Of a stretch of 64,000 bases of DNA, positions 23,487-35,900 are shown one piece after another. Under the pieces are notes generated by a model. It searched no databases. It saw only the letters and a program-made list of their open reading frames with translations, and was not told the origin of the DNA. This stretch comes from Sacculina carcini (Eukaryota > Arthropoda > Thecostraca > Sacculinidae). The translations under genes were made by a program, and so were the position numbers. Numbering within the stretch: the first letter of the stretch is position 1; each line of letters starts with the position of its first letter. The stretch lies in assembly GCA_916048095.2 (NCBI GenBank), contig OU696585.1:1-64000 (forward strand), given 5' to 3'.

Positions 23487-25279
23487 CCTAAAGGTGCCCT
23501 AAGTGTTACCTAAGTGTAGCCTAAGTTTTACCTAAGTGTTACCTAAGTGTTACCTAAGTGTTACCTAAGTGTTACCTAAGTGTGCCCTAAGTGTTACCTA
23601 AGTGTGCCGTAAGTGTTACCTAAGTGTGCCCCAAGTGTTACCTAAGTGTGCCCTAAGTGTTTCCTAAGTGTGCCCTAAGTGTTACCTAAGTGTTTCCTAA
23701 GTGTGCCCTAAGTGTGCCCTAAGTTTTACCTAAGTGTGCCCTAAGTGTTACCTAAGTGTGCCCTAAGTGTTACCTAAGTGTGCCCTAAGTGTTACCTAAG
23801 TGTTACCTAAGTGTGCCCTAAGTGTTACCTAAGTGTGCCCTAAGTGTTACCTAAGCGTTACCTAAGTGTGCCCTAAGTGTTACCTAAGTGTGACATAAGT
23901 GTTACCTAAGTGTGCCCTAAGTGTTACCTAAGTGTGCCCTAAGTGTTACCTAAGTGTGCCCTAAGTGTTACCTAAGTGTGCCCTAAGTGTTACCTAAGTG
24001 TTACCTAAGTGTGCCCTAAGTGTTACCTAAGTGTGCCCTAAGTGTTACCTAAGTGTGCCCTAATTGTTACCTAAGTGTGCCCTAAGTGTTACCTAAGTGT
24101 ACCCTAAGTGTGCCCTAAGTGTTACCTAAGTGTGCCCTAAGTGTGCCCTAACTGTTACCTAAGTGTGCCCTAAGTGTTACCTAAGTGTGCCCTAAGTGTT
24201 ACCTAAGTGTGCCCTAAGTGTTACCTAAGTGTGCCCTAAGTGTTACCTAAGTGCGCCCTAAGTGTTACCTAAGTGTTACCTAAGTGTGCCCTAAGTGTTA
24301 CCTAAGTGTTACCTAAGTGTTACCTAAGTGTACCCTAAGTGTGCCCTAAGTGTTACCTAAGTGTGCCCTAAGTGTGCCCTAACTGTTACCTAAGTGTGCC
24401 CTAACTGTTACCTAAGTGTGCCCTAAGTGTTACCTAAGTGTGCCCTAAGTGTTACCAAAGTGTTTCCCAAGTGTGCCCTAAGTGTTACCTAAGTGTTTCC
24501 TAAGTTTGCCCTAAGTGTGCCCTAAGTGTTACCTAAGTGTGCCCTAAGTGTTACCTAAGTGTGCCCTAATTGTTACCTAAGTGTGCCCTAAGTGTTACCT
24601 AAGTGTTACCTAAGTGTGCCCTAAGTGTTACCTAAGTGTGCCCTAAGTGTTACCTAAGTGTACCCTAAGTGTGCCCTAAGTGTTACCTAAGTGTGCCCTA
24701 AGTGTGCCCTAACTGTTACCTAAGTGTGCCCTAACTGTTACCTAAGTGTGCCCTAAGTGTTACCTAAGTGTTTCCTAAGTGTGCCCTAAGTGTGCCCTAA
24801 GTGTTACCTAAGTGTGCCCTAAGTGTTACCTAAGTGTGCCCTAAGTGTTACCTAAGTGTGCCCTAAGTGTTTCCTAAGTGTGCCCTAAGTGTTACCTAAG
24901 TGTTTCCTAAGTGTGCCCTAAGTGTGCCCTAAGTGTTACCTAAGTGTGCCCTAAGTGTTACCTAAGTGTGCCCTAAGTGTTACCTAAGTGTGCCCTAAGT
25001 GTTACCTAAGTGTACCCTAAGTGTGCCCTAAGTGTTACCTAAGTGTGCCCTAAGTGTGCCCTAACTGTTACCTAAGTGTGCCCTAACTGTTACCTAAGTG
25101 TGCCCTAAGTGCTACCTAAGTGTGCCCTAAGTGTTACCTAAGTGTGCCCTAAGTGTTACCTAAGTGTGCCCTAAGTGTTACCTAAGTGCGCCCTAAGTGT
25201 TACCTATGTGTTACCTAAGTGTGCCCTAAGTGTTACCTAAGTGTGCCCTAAGTGTTACCTAAGTGTGCCCTAAGTGTTA
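23487..25279. repeat. 1,793-bp tandem higher-order repeat, copy 2
   Basis: Second unit. One visible change from copy 1 lies in the GCGC module near 24.25 kb, where the usual TATGTG monomer reads TAAGTG, a lone loss of a marker otherwise paired with GCGC. A TTTG-to-GTGTG change is also visible near 24.78 kb against 22.98 kb. The left junction, TATGTG followed by plain dimers and then AAAGG, recurs near 25.2, 30.2, 35.15, 39.24 and 44.73 kb, so this breakpoint was copied repeatedly. Confidence 0.85.
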
Positions 25280-25590
25280 CCTAAAGGTGCCCTAAGTGTT
25301 ACCTAAGTGTAGCCTAAGTTTTACCTAAGTGTTACCTAAGTGTTACCTAAGTGTTACCTAAGTGTTACCTAAGTGTGCCCTAAGTGTTACCTAAGTGTGC
25401 CGTAAGTGTTACCTAAGTGTGCCCCAAGTGTTACCTAAGTGTGCCCTAAGTGTTTCCTAAGTGTGCCCTAAGTGTTACCTAAGTGTTTCCTAAGTGTGCC
25501 CTAAGTGTGCCCTAAGTTTTACCTAAGTGTGCCCTAAGTGTTACCTAAGTGTGCCCTAAGTGTTACCTAAGTGTGCCCTAAGTGTTACCT
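25280..25590. repeat. 1,793-bp higher-order repeat, truncated copy 3
   Basis: Third unit, matching copy 2 through AAAGG, CCGTAAG and AAGTTTTA markers up to about 25,590. It then lacks the segment with the AAGCGTTA and GACAT markers. The offset to copy 2 falls from 1,793 to 1,650 bp by the CCAAAG marker (24457 and 26107), a net loss of 13 monomers, after which the order resumes. The deletion removes whole monomers and leaves the 11-bp register intact. Confidence 0.75.
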
Positions 25591-26484
25591 AAGTGTGCCC
25601 TAAGTGTTACCTAAGTGTGCCCTAAGTGTTACCTAAGTGTTACCTAAGTGTGCCCTAAGTGTTACCTAAGTGTGCCCTAAGTGTTACCTAAGTGTGCCCT
25701 AATTGTTACCTAAGTGTGCCCTAAGTGTTACCTAAGTGTACCCTAAGTGTGCCCTAAGTGTTACCTAAGTGTGCCCTAAGTGTGCCCTAACTGTTACCTA
25801 AGTGTGCCCTAAGTGTTACCTAAGTGTGCCCTAAGTGTTACCTAAGTGTGCCCTAAGTGTTACCTAAGTGTGCCCTAAGTGTTACCTAAGTGCGCCCTAA
25901 GTGTTACCTATGTGTTACCTAAGTGTGCCCTAAGTGTTACCTAAGTGTTACCTAAGTGTTACCTAAGTGTTACCTAAGTGTACCCTAAGTGTGCCCTAAG
26001 TGTTACCTAAGTGTGCCCTAAGTGTGCCCTAACTGTTACCTAAGTGTGCCCTAACTATTACCTAAGTGTGCCCTAAGTGTTACCTAAGTGTGCCCTAAGT
26101 GTTACCAAAGTGTTTCCCAAGTGTGCCCTAAGTGTTACCTAAGTGTTTCCTAAGTTTGCCCTAAGTGTGCCCTAAGTGTTACCTAAGTGTGCCCTAAGTG
26201 TTACCTAAGTGTGCCCTAATTGTTACCTAAGTGTGCCCTAAGTGTTACCTAAGTGTTACCTAAGTGTGCCCTAAGTGTTACCTAAGTGTGCCCTAAGTGT
26301 TACCTAAGTGTACCCTAAGTGTGCCCTAAGTGTTACCTAAGTGTGCCCTAAGTGTGCCCTAACTGTTACCTAAGTGTGCCCTAACTGTTACCTAAGTGTG
26401 CCCTAAGTGTTACCTAAGTGTTTCCTAAGTTTGCCCTAAGTGTGCCCTAAGTGTTACCTAAGTGTGCCCTAAGTGTTACCTAAG
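25440..26484. repeat. 1,045-bp tandem duplication, copy 1
   Basis: A 95-monomer block repeated immediately. Offsets of exactly 1,045 bp are shown by AAGTTTTA (25516 and 26561), GCGC (25893 and 26938), AACTATT (26057 and 27102), CCAAAG (26107 and 27152), AATTG (26220 and 27265) and AAGTTTGCC (26154 and 27199; 26429 and 27474). It overlaps the truncated third copy of the 1,793-bp repeat, which shows that the duplication followed that deletion. Confidence 0.85.
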
Positions 26485-27530
26485 TGTGCCCTAAGTGTTT
26501 CCTAAGTGTGCCCTAAGTGTTACCTAAGTGTTTCCTAAGTGTGCCCTAAGTGTGCCCTAAGTTTTACCTAAGTGTGCCCTAAGTGTTACCTAAGTGTGCC
26601 CTAAGTGTTACCTAAGTGTGCCCTAAGTGTTACCTAAGTGTGCCCTAAGTGTTACCTAAGTGTGCCCTAAGTGTTACCTAAGTGTTACCTAAGTGTGCCC
26701 TAAGTGTTACCTAAGTGTGCCCTAAGTGTTACCTAAGTGTGCCCTAATTGTTACCTAAGTGTGCCCTAAGTGTTACCTAAGTGTTCCCTAAGTGTGCCCT
26801 AAGTGTTACCTAAGTGTGCCCTAAGTGTGCCCTAACTGTTACCTAAGTGTGCCCTAAGTGTTACCTAAGTGTGCCCTAAGTGTTACCTAAGTGTGCCCTA
26901 AGTGTTACCTAAGTGTGCCCTAAGTGTTACCTAAGTGCGCCCTAAGTGTTACCTATGTGTTACCTAAGTGTGCCCTAAGTGTTACCTAAGTGTTACCTAA
27001 GTGTTACCTAAGTGTTACCTAAGTGTACCCTAAGTGTGCCCTAAGTGTTACCTAAGTGTGCCCTAAGTGTGCCCTAACTGTTACCTAAGTGTGCCCTAAC
27101 TATTACCTAAGTGTGCCCTAAGTGTTACCTAAGTGTGCCCTAAGTGTTACCAAAGTGTTTCCCAAGTGTGCCCTAAGTGTTACCTAAGTGTTTCCTAAGT
27201 TTGCCCTAAGTGTGCCCTAAGTGTTACCTAAGTGTGCCCTAAGTGTTACCTAAGTGTGCCCTAATTGTTACCTAAGTGTGCCCTAAGTGTTACCTAAGTG
27301 TTACCTAAGTGTGCCCTAAGTGTTACCTAAGTGTGCCCTAAGTGTTACCTAAGTGTACCCTAAGTGTGCCCTAAGTGTTACCTAAGTGTGCCCTAAGTGT
27401 GCCCTAACTGTTACCTAAGTGTGCCCTAACTGTTACCTAAGTGTGCCCTAAGTGTTACCTAAGTGTTTCCTAAGTTTGCCCTAAGTGTGCCCTAAGTGTT
27501 ACCTAAGTGTGCCCTAAGTGTTACCTAAGT
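26485..27530. repeat. 1,045-bp tandem duplication, copy 2
   Basis: Second copy of the 95-monomer block. It carries a private change: the monomer at 26776-26786 ends TTC where copy 1 has TAC, the only TTC tail I noticed in the window. Near the right edge (about 27.5 kb) a dimer is added and the order leaves that of copy 1. The near-identity of the copies suggests a young event. Confidence 0.8.
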
Positions 27531-28051
27531 GTGCCCTAAGTGTTACCTAAGTGTGCCCTAAGTGTTTCCTAAGTGTGCCCTAAGTGTTACCTAAGTGTTT
27601 CCTAAGTGTGCCCTAAGTGTGCCCTAAGTGTTACCTAAGTGTGCCCTAAGTGTTACCTAAGTGTGCCCTAAGTGTTACCTAAGTGTGCCCTAAGTGTTAC
27701 CTAAGTGTACCCTAAGTGTGCCCTAAGTGTTACCTAAGTGTGCCCTAAGTGTGCCCTAACTGTTACCTAAGTGTGCCCTAACTGTTACCTAAGTGTGCCC
27801 TAAGTGTTACCTAAGTGTGCCCTAAGTGTTACCTAAGTGTGCCCTAAGTGTTACCTAAGTGTGCCCTAAGTGTTACCTAAGTGCGCCCTAAGTGTTACCT
27901 ATGTGTTACCTAAGTGTGCCCTAAGTGTTACCTAAGTGTTACCTAAGTGTTACCTAAGTGTACCCTAAGTGTGCCCTAAGTGTTACCTAAGTGTGCCCTA
28001 AGTGTGCCCTAACTGTTACCTAAGTGTGCCCTAACTGTTACCTAAGTGTGC

Positions 28052-31000
28052 CCTAAGTGTTACCTATGTGTTACCTAAGTGTGCCCTAAGTGTTACCTAA
28101 GTGTTACCTAAGTGTTACCTAAGTGTTACCTAAGTGTGCCCTAAGTGTTACCTAAGTGTGCCCTAAGTGTTACCTAAGTGTGCCCTAATTGTTACCTAAG
28201 TGTGCCCTAAGTGTTACCTAAGTGTACCCTAAGTGTGCCCTAAGTGTTACCTAAGTGTGCCCTAAGTGTGCCCTAACTGTTACCTAAGTGTGCCCTAAGT
28301 GTTACCTAAGTGTGCCCTAAGTGTTACCTAAGTGTGCCCTAAGTGTTACCTAAGTGTGCCCTAAGTGTTACCTAAGTGCGCCCTAAGTGTTACCTATGTG
28401 TTACCTAAGTGTGCCCTAAGTGTTACCTAAGTGTTACCTAAGTGTTACCTAAGTGTTACCTAAGTGTACCCTAAGTGTGCCCTAAGTGTTACCTAAGTGT
28501 GCCCTAAGTGTGCCCTAACTGTTACCTAAGTGTGCCCTAACTGTTACCTAAGTGTGCCCTAAGTGTTACCTAAGTGTGCCCTAAGTGTTACCTAAGTGTT
28601 TCCTAAGTGTGCCCTAAGTGATACCTAAGTGTTTCCTAAGTTTGCCCTAAGTGTGCCCTAAGTGTTACCTAAGTGTGCCCTAAGTGTTACCTAAGTGTGC
28701 CCTAAGTGTTTCCTAAGTGTGCCCTAAGTGTTACCTAAGTGTTTCCTAAGTGTGCCCTAAGTGTGCCCTAAGTGTTACCTAAGTGTGCCCTAAGTGTTAC
28801 CTAAGTGTGCCCTAAGTGTTACCTAAGTGTGCCCTAAGTGTTACCTAAGTGTACCCTAAGTGTGCCCTAAGTGTTACCTAAGTGTGCCCTAAGTGTGCCC
28901 TAACTGTTACCTAAGTGTGCCCTAACTGTTACCTAAGTGTGCCCTAAGTGCTACCTAAGTGTGCCCTAAGTGTTACCTAAGTGTGCCCTAAGTGTTACCT
29001 AAGTGTGCCCTAACTGTTACCTAAGTGTGCCCTAAGTGTTACCTAAGTGTGACATAAGTGTTACCTAAGTGTGCCCTAATTGTTACCTAAGTGTGCCCTA
29101 AGTGTTACCTAAGTGTACCCTAAGTGTGCCCTAAGTGTTACCTAAGTGTGCCCTAAGTGTGCCCTAACTGTTACCTAAGTGTGCCCTAAGTGTTACCTAA
29201 GTGTGCCCTAAGTGTTACCTAAGTGTGCCCTAAGTGTTACCTAAGTGTGCCCTAAGTGTTACCTAAGTGCGCCCTAAGTGTTACCTATGTGTTACCTAAG
29301 TGTGCCCTAAGTGTTACCTAAGTGTTACCTAAGTGTTACCTAAGTGTACCCTAAGTGTGCCCTAAGTGTTACCTAAGTGTGCCCTAAGTGTGCCCTAACT
29401 GTTACCTAAGTGTGCCCTAACTGTTACCTAAGTGTGCCCTAAGTGTTACCTAAGTGTGCCCTAAGTGTTACCAAAGTGTTTCCCAAGTGTGCCCTAAGTG
29501 TTACCTAAGTGTTTCCTAAGTTTGCCCTAAGTGTGCCCTAAGTGTTACCTAAGTGTGCCCTAAGTGTTACCTAAGTGTGCCCTAATTGTTACCTAAGTGT
29601 GCCCTAAGTGTTACCTAAGTGTTACCTAAGTGTGCCCTAAGTGTTACCTAAGTGTGCCCTAAGTGTTACCTAAGTGTACCCTAAGTGTGCCCTAAGTGTT
29701 ACCTAAGTGTGCCCTAAGTGTGCCCTAACTGTTACCTAAGTGTGCCCTAACTGTTACCTAAGTGTGCCCTAAGTGTTACCTAAGTGTTTCCTAAGTGTGC
29801 CCTAAGTGTGCCCTAAGTGTTACCTAAGTGTGCCCTAAGTGTTACCTAAGTGTGCCCTAAGTGTTACCTAAGTGTGCCCTAAGTGTTTCCTAAGTGTGCC
29901 CTAAGTGTTACCTAAGTGTTTCCTAAGTGTGCCCTAAGTGTGCCCTAAGTGTTACCTAAGTGTGCCCTAAGTGTTACCTAAGTGTGCCCTAAGTGTTACC
30001 TAAGTGTGCCCTAAGTGTTACCTAAGTGTACCCTAAGTGTGCCCTAAGTGTTACCTAAGTGTGCCCTAAGTGTGCCCTAACTGTTACCTAAGTGTGCCCT
30101 AACTGTTACCTAAGTGTGCCCTAAGTGCTACCTAAGTGTGCCCTAAGTGTTACCTAAGTGTGCCCTAAGTGTTACCTAAGTGTGCCCTAAGTGTTACCTA
30201 AGTGCGCCCTAAGTGTTACCTATGTGTTACCTAAGTGTGCCCTAAGTGTTACCTAAGTGTGCCCTAAGTGTTACCTAAGTGTGCCCTAAGTGTTACCTAA
30301 AGGTGCCCTAAGTGTTACCTAAGTGTAGCCTAAGTTTTACCTAAGTGTTACCTAAGTGTTACCTAAGTGTTACCTAAGTGTTACCTAAGTGTGCCCTAAG
30401 TGTTACCTAAGTGTGCCGTAAGTGTTACCTAAGTGTGCCCCAAGTGTTACCTAAGTGTGCCCTAAGTGTTTCCTAAGTGTGCCCTAAGTGTTACCTAAGT
30501 GTTTCCTAAGTGTGCCCTAAGTGTGCCCTAAGTTTTACCTAAGTGTGCCCTAAGTGTTACCTAAGTGTGCCCTAAGTGTTACCTAAGTGTGCCCTAAGTG
30601 TTACCTAAGTGTGCCCTAAGTGTTACCTAAGTGTGCCCTAAGTGTTACCTAAGTGTTACCTAAGTGTGCCCTAAGTGTTACCTAAGTGTGCCCTAAGTGT
30701 TACCTAAGTGTGCCCTAATTGTTACCTAAGTGTGCCCTAAGTGTTACCTAAGTGTACCCTAAGTGTGCCCTAAGTGTTACCTAAGTGTGCCCTAAGTGTG
30801 CCCTAACTGTTACCTAAGTGTGCCCTAAGTGTTACCTAAGTGTGCCCTAAGTGTTACCTAAGTGTGCCCTAAGTGTTACCTAAGTGTGCCCTAAGTGTTA
30901 CCTAAGTGTGCCCTAAGTGTTACCTATGTGTTACCTAAGTGTGCCCTAAGTGTTACCTAAGTGTTACCTAAGTGTTACCTAAGTGTTACCTAAGTGTACC

Positions 31001-32979
31001 CTAAGTGTGCCCTAAGTGTTACCTAAGTGTGCCCTAAGTGTGCCCTAACTGTTACCTAAGTGTGCCCTAACTATTACCTAAGTGTGCCCTAAGTGTTACC
31101 TAAGTGTGCCCTAAGTGTTACCAAAGTGTTTCCCAAGTGTGCCCTAAGTGTTACCTAAGTGTTTCCTAAGTTTGCCCTAAGTGTGCCCTAAGTGTTACCT
31201 AAGTGTGCCCTAAGTGTTACCTAAGTGTGCCCTAATTGTTACCTAAGTGTGCCCTAAGTGTTACCTAAGTGTTACCTAAGTGTGCCCTAAGTGTTACCTA
31301 AGTGTGCCCTAAGTGTTACCTAAGTGTACCCTAAGTGTGCCCTAAGTGTTACCTAAGTGTGCCCTAAGTGTGCCCTAAGTGTTACCTAAGTGTGCCCTAA
31401 GTGTTACCTAAGTGTACCCTAAGTGTGCCCTAAGTGTTACCTAAGTGTGCCCTAAGTGTGCCCTAACTGTTACCTAAGTGTGCCCTAACTGTTACCTAAG
31501 TGTGCCCTAAGTGTTACCTAAGTGTTTCCTAAGTTTGCCCTAAGTGTGCCCTAAGTGTTACCTAAGTGTGCCCTAAGTGTTACCTAAGTGTGCCCCAAGT
31601 GTTACCTAAGTGTGCCCTAATTGTTACCTAAGTGTGCCCTAAGTGTTACCTAAGTGTACCCTAAGTGTGCCCTAAGTGTGCCCTAAGTGTTACCTAAGTG
31701 TGCCCTAAGTGTTACCTAAGTGTTACCTAAGTGTGCCCTAAGTGTTACCTAAGTGTGCCCTAAGTGTTACCTAAGTGTGCCCTAATTGTTACCTAAGTGT
31801 GCCCTAAGTGTTACCTAAGTGTACCCTAAGTGTGCCCTAAGTGTTACCTAAGTGTGCCCTAAGTGTGCCCTAACTGTTACCTAAGTGTGCCCTAACTGTT
31901 ACCTAAGTGTGCCCTAAGTGTTTCCTAAGTGTGCCCTAAGTGTTACCTAAGTGTGCCCTAAGTGTTACCTAAGTGTGCCCTAAGTGTTACCTAAGTGTGC
32001 CCTAAGTGTTACCTAAGTGTACCCTAAGTGTGCCCTAAGTGTGCCCTAAGTGTTACCTAAGTGTGCCCTAAGTGTTACCTAAGTGTTACCTAAGTGTGCC
32101 CTAAGTGTTACCTAAGTGTGCCCTAAGTGTTACCTAAGTGTGCCCTAATTGTTACCTAAGTGTGCCCTAAGTGTTACCTAAGTGTACCCTAAGTGTGCCC
32201 TAAGTGTTACCTAAGTGTGCCCTAAGTGTGCCCTAACTGTTACCTAAGTGTGCCCTAACTGTTACCTAAGTGTGCCCTAAGTGTTTCCTAAGTGTGCCCT
32301 AAGTGTTACCTAAGTGTGCCCTAAGTGTTACCTAAGTGTGCCCTAAGTGTTACCTAAGTGCGCCCTAAGTGTTACCTATGTGTTACCTAAGTGTGCCCGA
32401 AGTGTTACCTAAGTGTTACCTAAGTGTTACCTAAGTGTTACCTAAGTGTGCCCTAAGTGTGCCCTAACTGTTACCTAAGTGTGCCCTAACTGTTACCTAA
32501 GTGTGCCCTAAGTGTTACCTAAGTGTGCCCTAAGTGTTACCTAAGTGTGCCCTAAGTGTTACCTAAAGGTGCCCTAAGTGTTACCTAAGTGTAGCCTAAG
32601 TTTTACCTAAGTGTTACCTAAGTGTTACCTAAGTGTTACCTAAGTGTTACCTAAGTGTGCCCTAAGTGTTACCTAAGTGTGCCGTAAGTGTTACCTAAGT
32701 GTGCCCCAAGTGTTACCTAAGTGTGCCCTAAGTGTTTCCTAAGTGTGCCCTAAGTGTTACCTAAGTGTTTCCTAAGTGTGCCCTAAGTGTGCCCTAAGTT
32801 TTACCTAAGTGTGCCCTAAGTGTTACCTAAGTGTGCCCTAAGTGTTACCTAAGTGTGCCCTAAGTGTTACCTAAGTGTTACCTAAGTGTGCCCTAAGTGT
32901 TACCTAAGTGTGCCCTAAGTGTTACCTAAGCGTTACCTAAGTGTGCCCTAAGTGTTACCTAAGTGTGACATAAGTGTTA
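28052..32979. repeat. 4.93-kb tandem duplication, copy 1
   Basis: A block of about 448 monomers. Markers are offset by 4,928 bp at the left (TATGTG A at 28066 and 32994; GTGATA A at 28621 and 33549; CCGTAAG G at 30418 and 35346) and by 4,939 bp further right (AACTATT A at 31073 and 36012; CCGTAAG G at 32684 and 37623). The 11-bp step is one extra TGC monomer near 35.97 kb in copy 2. The left part of this block (about 28.05-30.4 kb) also recurs at about 42.56-44.9 kb, at an offset of 14,509 bp, including the unusual GACAT-then-AATTG junction near 29.05 kb (43.56 kb). Confidence 0.85.
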
Positions 32980-35900
32980 CCTAAGTGTTACCTATGTGTT
33001 ACCTAAGTGTGCCCTAAGTGTTACCTAAGTGTTACCTAAGTGTTACCTAAGTGTTACCTAAGTGTGCCCTAAGTGTTACCTAAGTGTGCCCTAAGTGTTA
33101 CCTAAGTGTGCCCTAATTGTTACCTAAGTGTGCCCTAAGTGTTACCTAAGTGTACCCTAAGTGTGCCCTAAGTGTTACCTAAGTGTGCCCTAAGTGTGCC
33201 CTAACTGTTACCTAAGTGTGCCCTAAGTGTTACCTAAGTGTGCCCTAAGTGTTACCTAAGTGTGCCCTAAGTGTTACCTAAGTGTGCCCTAAGTGTTACC
33301 TAAGTGCGCCCTAAGTGTTACCTATGTGTTACCTAAGTGTGCCCTAAGTGTTACCTAAGTGTTACCTAAGTGTTACCTAAGTGTTACCTAAGTGTACCCT
33401 AAGTGTGCCCTAAGTGTTACCTAAGTGTGCCCTAAGTGTGCCCTAACTGTTACCTAAGTGTGCCCTAACTGTTACCTAAGTGTGCCCTAAGTGTTACCTA
33501 AGTGTGCCCTAAGTGTTACCAAAGTGTTTCCTAAGTGTGCCCTAAGTGATACCTAAGTGTTTCCTAAGTTTGCCCTAAGTGTGCCCTAAGTGTTACCTAA
33601 GTGTGCCCTAAGTGTTACCTAAGTGTGCCCTAAGTGTTTCCTAAGTGTGCCCTAAGTGTTACCTAAGTGTTTCCTAAGTGTGCCCTAAGTGTGCCCTAAG
33701 TGTTACCTAAGTGTGCCCTAAGTGTTACCTAAGTGTGCCCTAAGTGTTACCTAAGTGTGCCCTAAGTGTTACCTAAGTGTACCCTAAGTGTGCCCTAAGT
33801 GTTACCTAAGTGTGCCCTAAGTGTGCCCTAACTGTTACCTAAGTGTGCCCTAACTGTTACCTAAGTGTGCCCTAAGTGCTACCTAAGTGTGCCCTAAGTG
33901 TTACCTAAGTGTGCCCTAAGTGTTACCTAAGTGTGCCCTAACTGTTACCTAAGTGTGCCCTAAGTGTTACCTAAGTGTGACATAAGTGTTACCTAAGTGT
34001 GCCCTAAGTGTTACCTAAGTGTGCCCTAAGTGTTACCTAAGTGTACCCTAAGTGTGCCCTAAGTGTTACCTAAGTGTGCCCTAAGTGTGCCCTAACTGTT
34101 ACCTAAGTGTGCCCTAAGTGTTACCTAAGTGTGCCCTAAGTGTTACCTAAGTGTGCCCTAAGTGTTACCTAAGTGTGCCCTAAGTGTTACCTAAGTGCGC
34201 CCTAAGTGTTACCTATGTGTTACCTAAGTGTGCCCTAAGTGTTACCTAAGTGTTACCTAAGTGTTACCTAAGTGTACCCTAAGTGTGCCCTAAGTGTTAC
34301 CTAAGTGTGCCCTAAGTGTGCCCTAACTGTTACCTAAGTGTGCCCTAACTGTTACCTAAGTGTGCCCTAAGTGTTACCTAAGTGTGCCCTAAGTGTTACC
34401 AAAGTGTTTCCCAAGTGTGCCCTAAGTGTTACCTAAGTGTTTCCTAAGTTTGCCCTAAGTGTGCCCTAAGTGTTACCTAAGTGTGCCCTAAGTGTTACCT
34501 AAGTGTGCCCTAATTGTTACCTAAGTGTGCCCTAAGTGTTACCTAAGTGTTACCTAAGTGTGCCCTAAGTGTTACCTAAGTGTGCCCTAAGTGTTACCTA
34601 AGTGTACCCTAAGTGTGCCCTAAGTGTTACCTAAGTGTGCCCTAAGTGTGCCCTAACTGTTACCTAAGTGTGCCCTAACTGTTACCTAAGTGTGCCCTAA
34701 GTGTTACCTAAGTGTTTCCTAAGTTTGCCCTAAGTGTGCCCTAAGTGTTACCTAAGTGTGCCCTAAGTGTTACCTAAGTGTGCCCTAAGTGTTACCTAAG
34801 TGTGCCCTAAGTGTTTCCTAAGTGTGCCCTAAGTGTTACCTAAGTGTTTCCTAAGTGTGCCCTAAGTGTGCCCTAAGTGTTACCTAAGTGTGCCCTAAGT
34901 GTTACCTAAGTGTGCCCTAAGTGTTACCTAAGTGTGCCCTAAGTGTTACCTAAGTGTACCCTAAGTGTGCCCTAAGTGTTACCTAAGTGTGCCCTAAGTG
35001 TGCCCTAACTGTTACCTAAGTGTGCCCTAACTGTTACCTAAGTGTGCCCTAAGTGCTACCTAAGTGTGCCCTAAGTGTTACCTAAGTGTGCCCTAAGTGT
35101 TACCTAAGTGTGCCCTAAGTGTTACCTAAGTGCGCCCTAAGTGTTACCTATGTGTTACCTAAGTGTGCCCTAAGTGTTACCTAAGTGTGCCCTAAGTGTT
35201 ACCTAAGTGTGCCCTAAGTGTTACCTAAAGGTGCCCTAAGTGTTACCTAAGTGTAGCCTAAGTTTTACCTAAGTGTTACCTAAGTGTTACCTAAGTGTTA
35301 CCTAAGTGTTACCTAAGTGTGCCCTAAGTGTTACCTAAGTGTGCCGTAAGTGTTACCTAAGTGTGCCCCAAGTGTTACCTAAGTGTGCCCTAAGTGTTTC
35401 CTAAGTGTGCCCTAAGTGTTACCTAAGTGTTTCCTAAGTGTGCCCTAAGTGTGCCCTAAGTTTTACCTAAGTGTGCCCTAAGTGTTACCTAAGTGTGCCC
35501 TAAGTGTTACCTAAGTGTGCCCTAAGTGTTACCTAAGTGTGCCCTAAGTGTTACCTAAGTGTGCCCTAAGTGTTACCTAAGTGTTACCTAAGTGTGCCCT
35601 AAGTGTTACCTAAGTGTGCCCTAAGTGTTACCTAAGTGTGCCCTAATTGTTACCTAAGTGTGCCCTAAGTGTTACCTAAGTGTACCCTAAGTGTGCCCTA
35701 AGTGTTACCTAAGTGTGCCCTAAGTGTGCCCTAACTGTTACCTAAGTGTGCCCTAAGTGTTACCTAAGTGTGCCCTAAGTGTTACCTAAGTGTGCCCTAA
35801 GTGTTACCTAAGTGTGCCCTAAGTGTTACCTAAGTGCGCCCTAAGTGTTACCTATGTGTTACCTAAGTGTGCCCTAAGTGTTACCTAAGTGTTACCTAAG

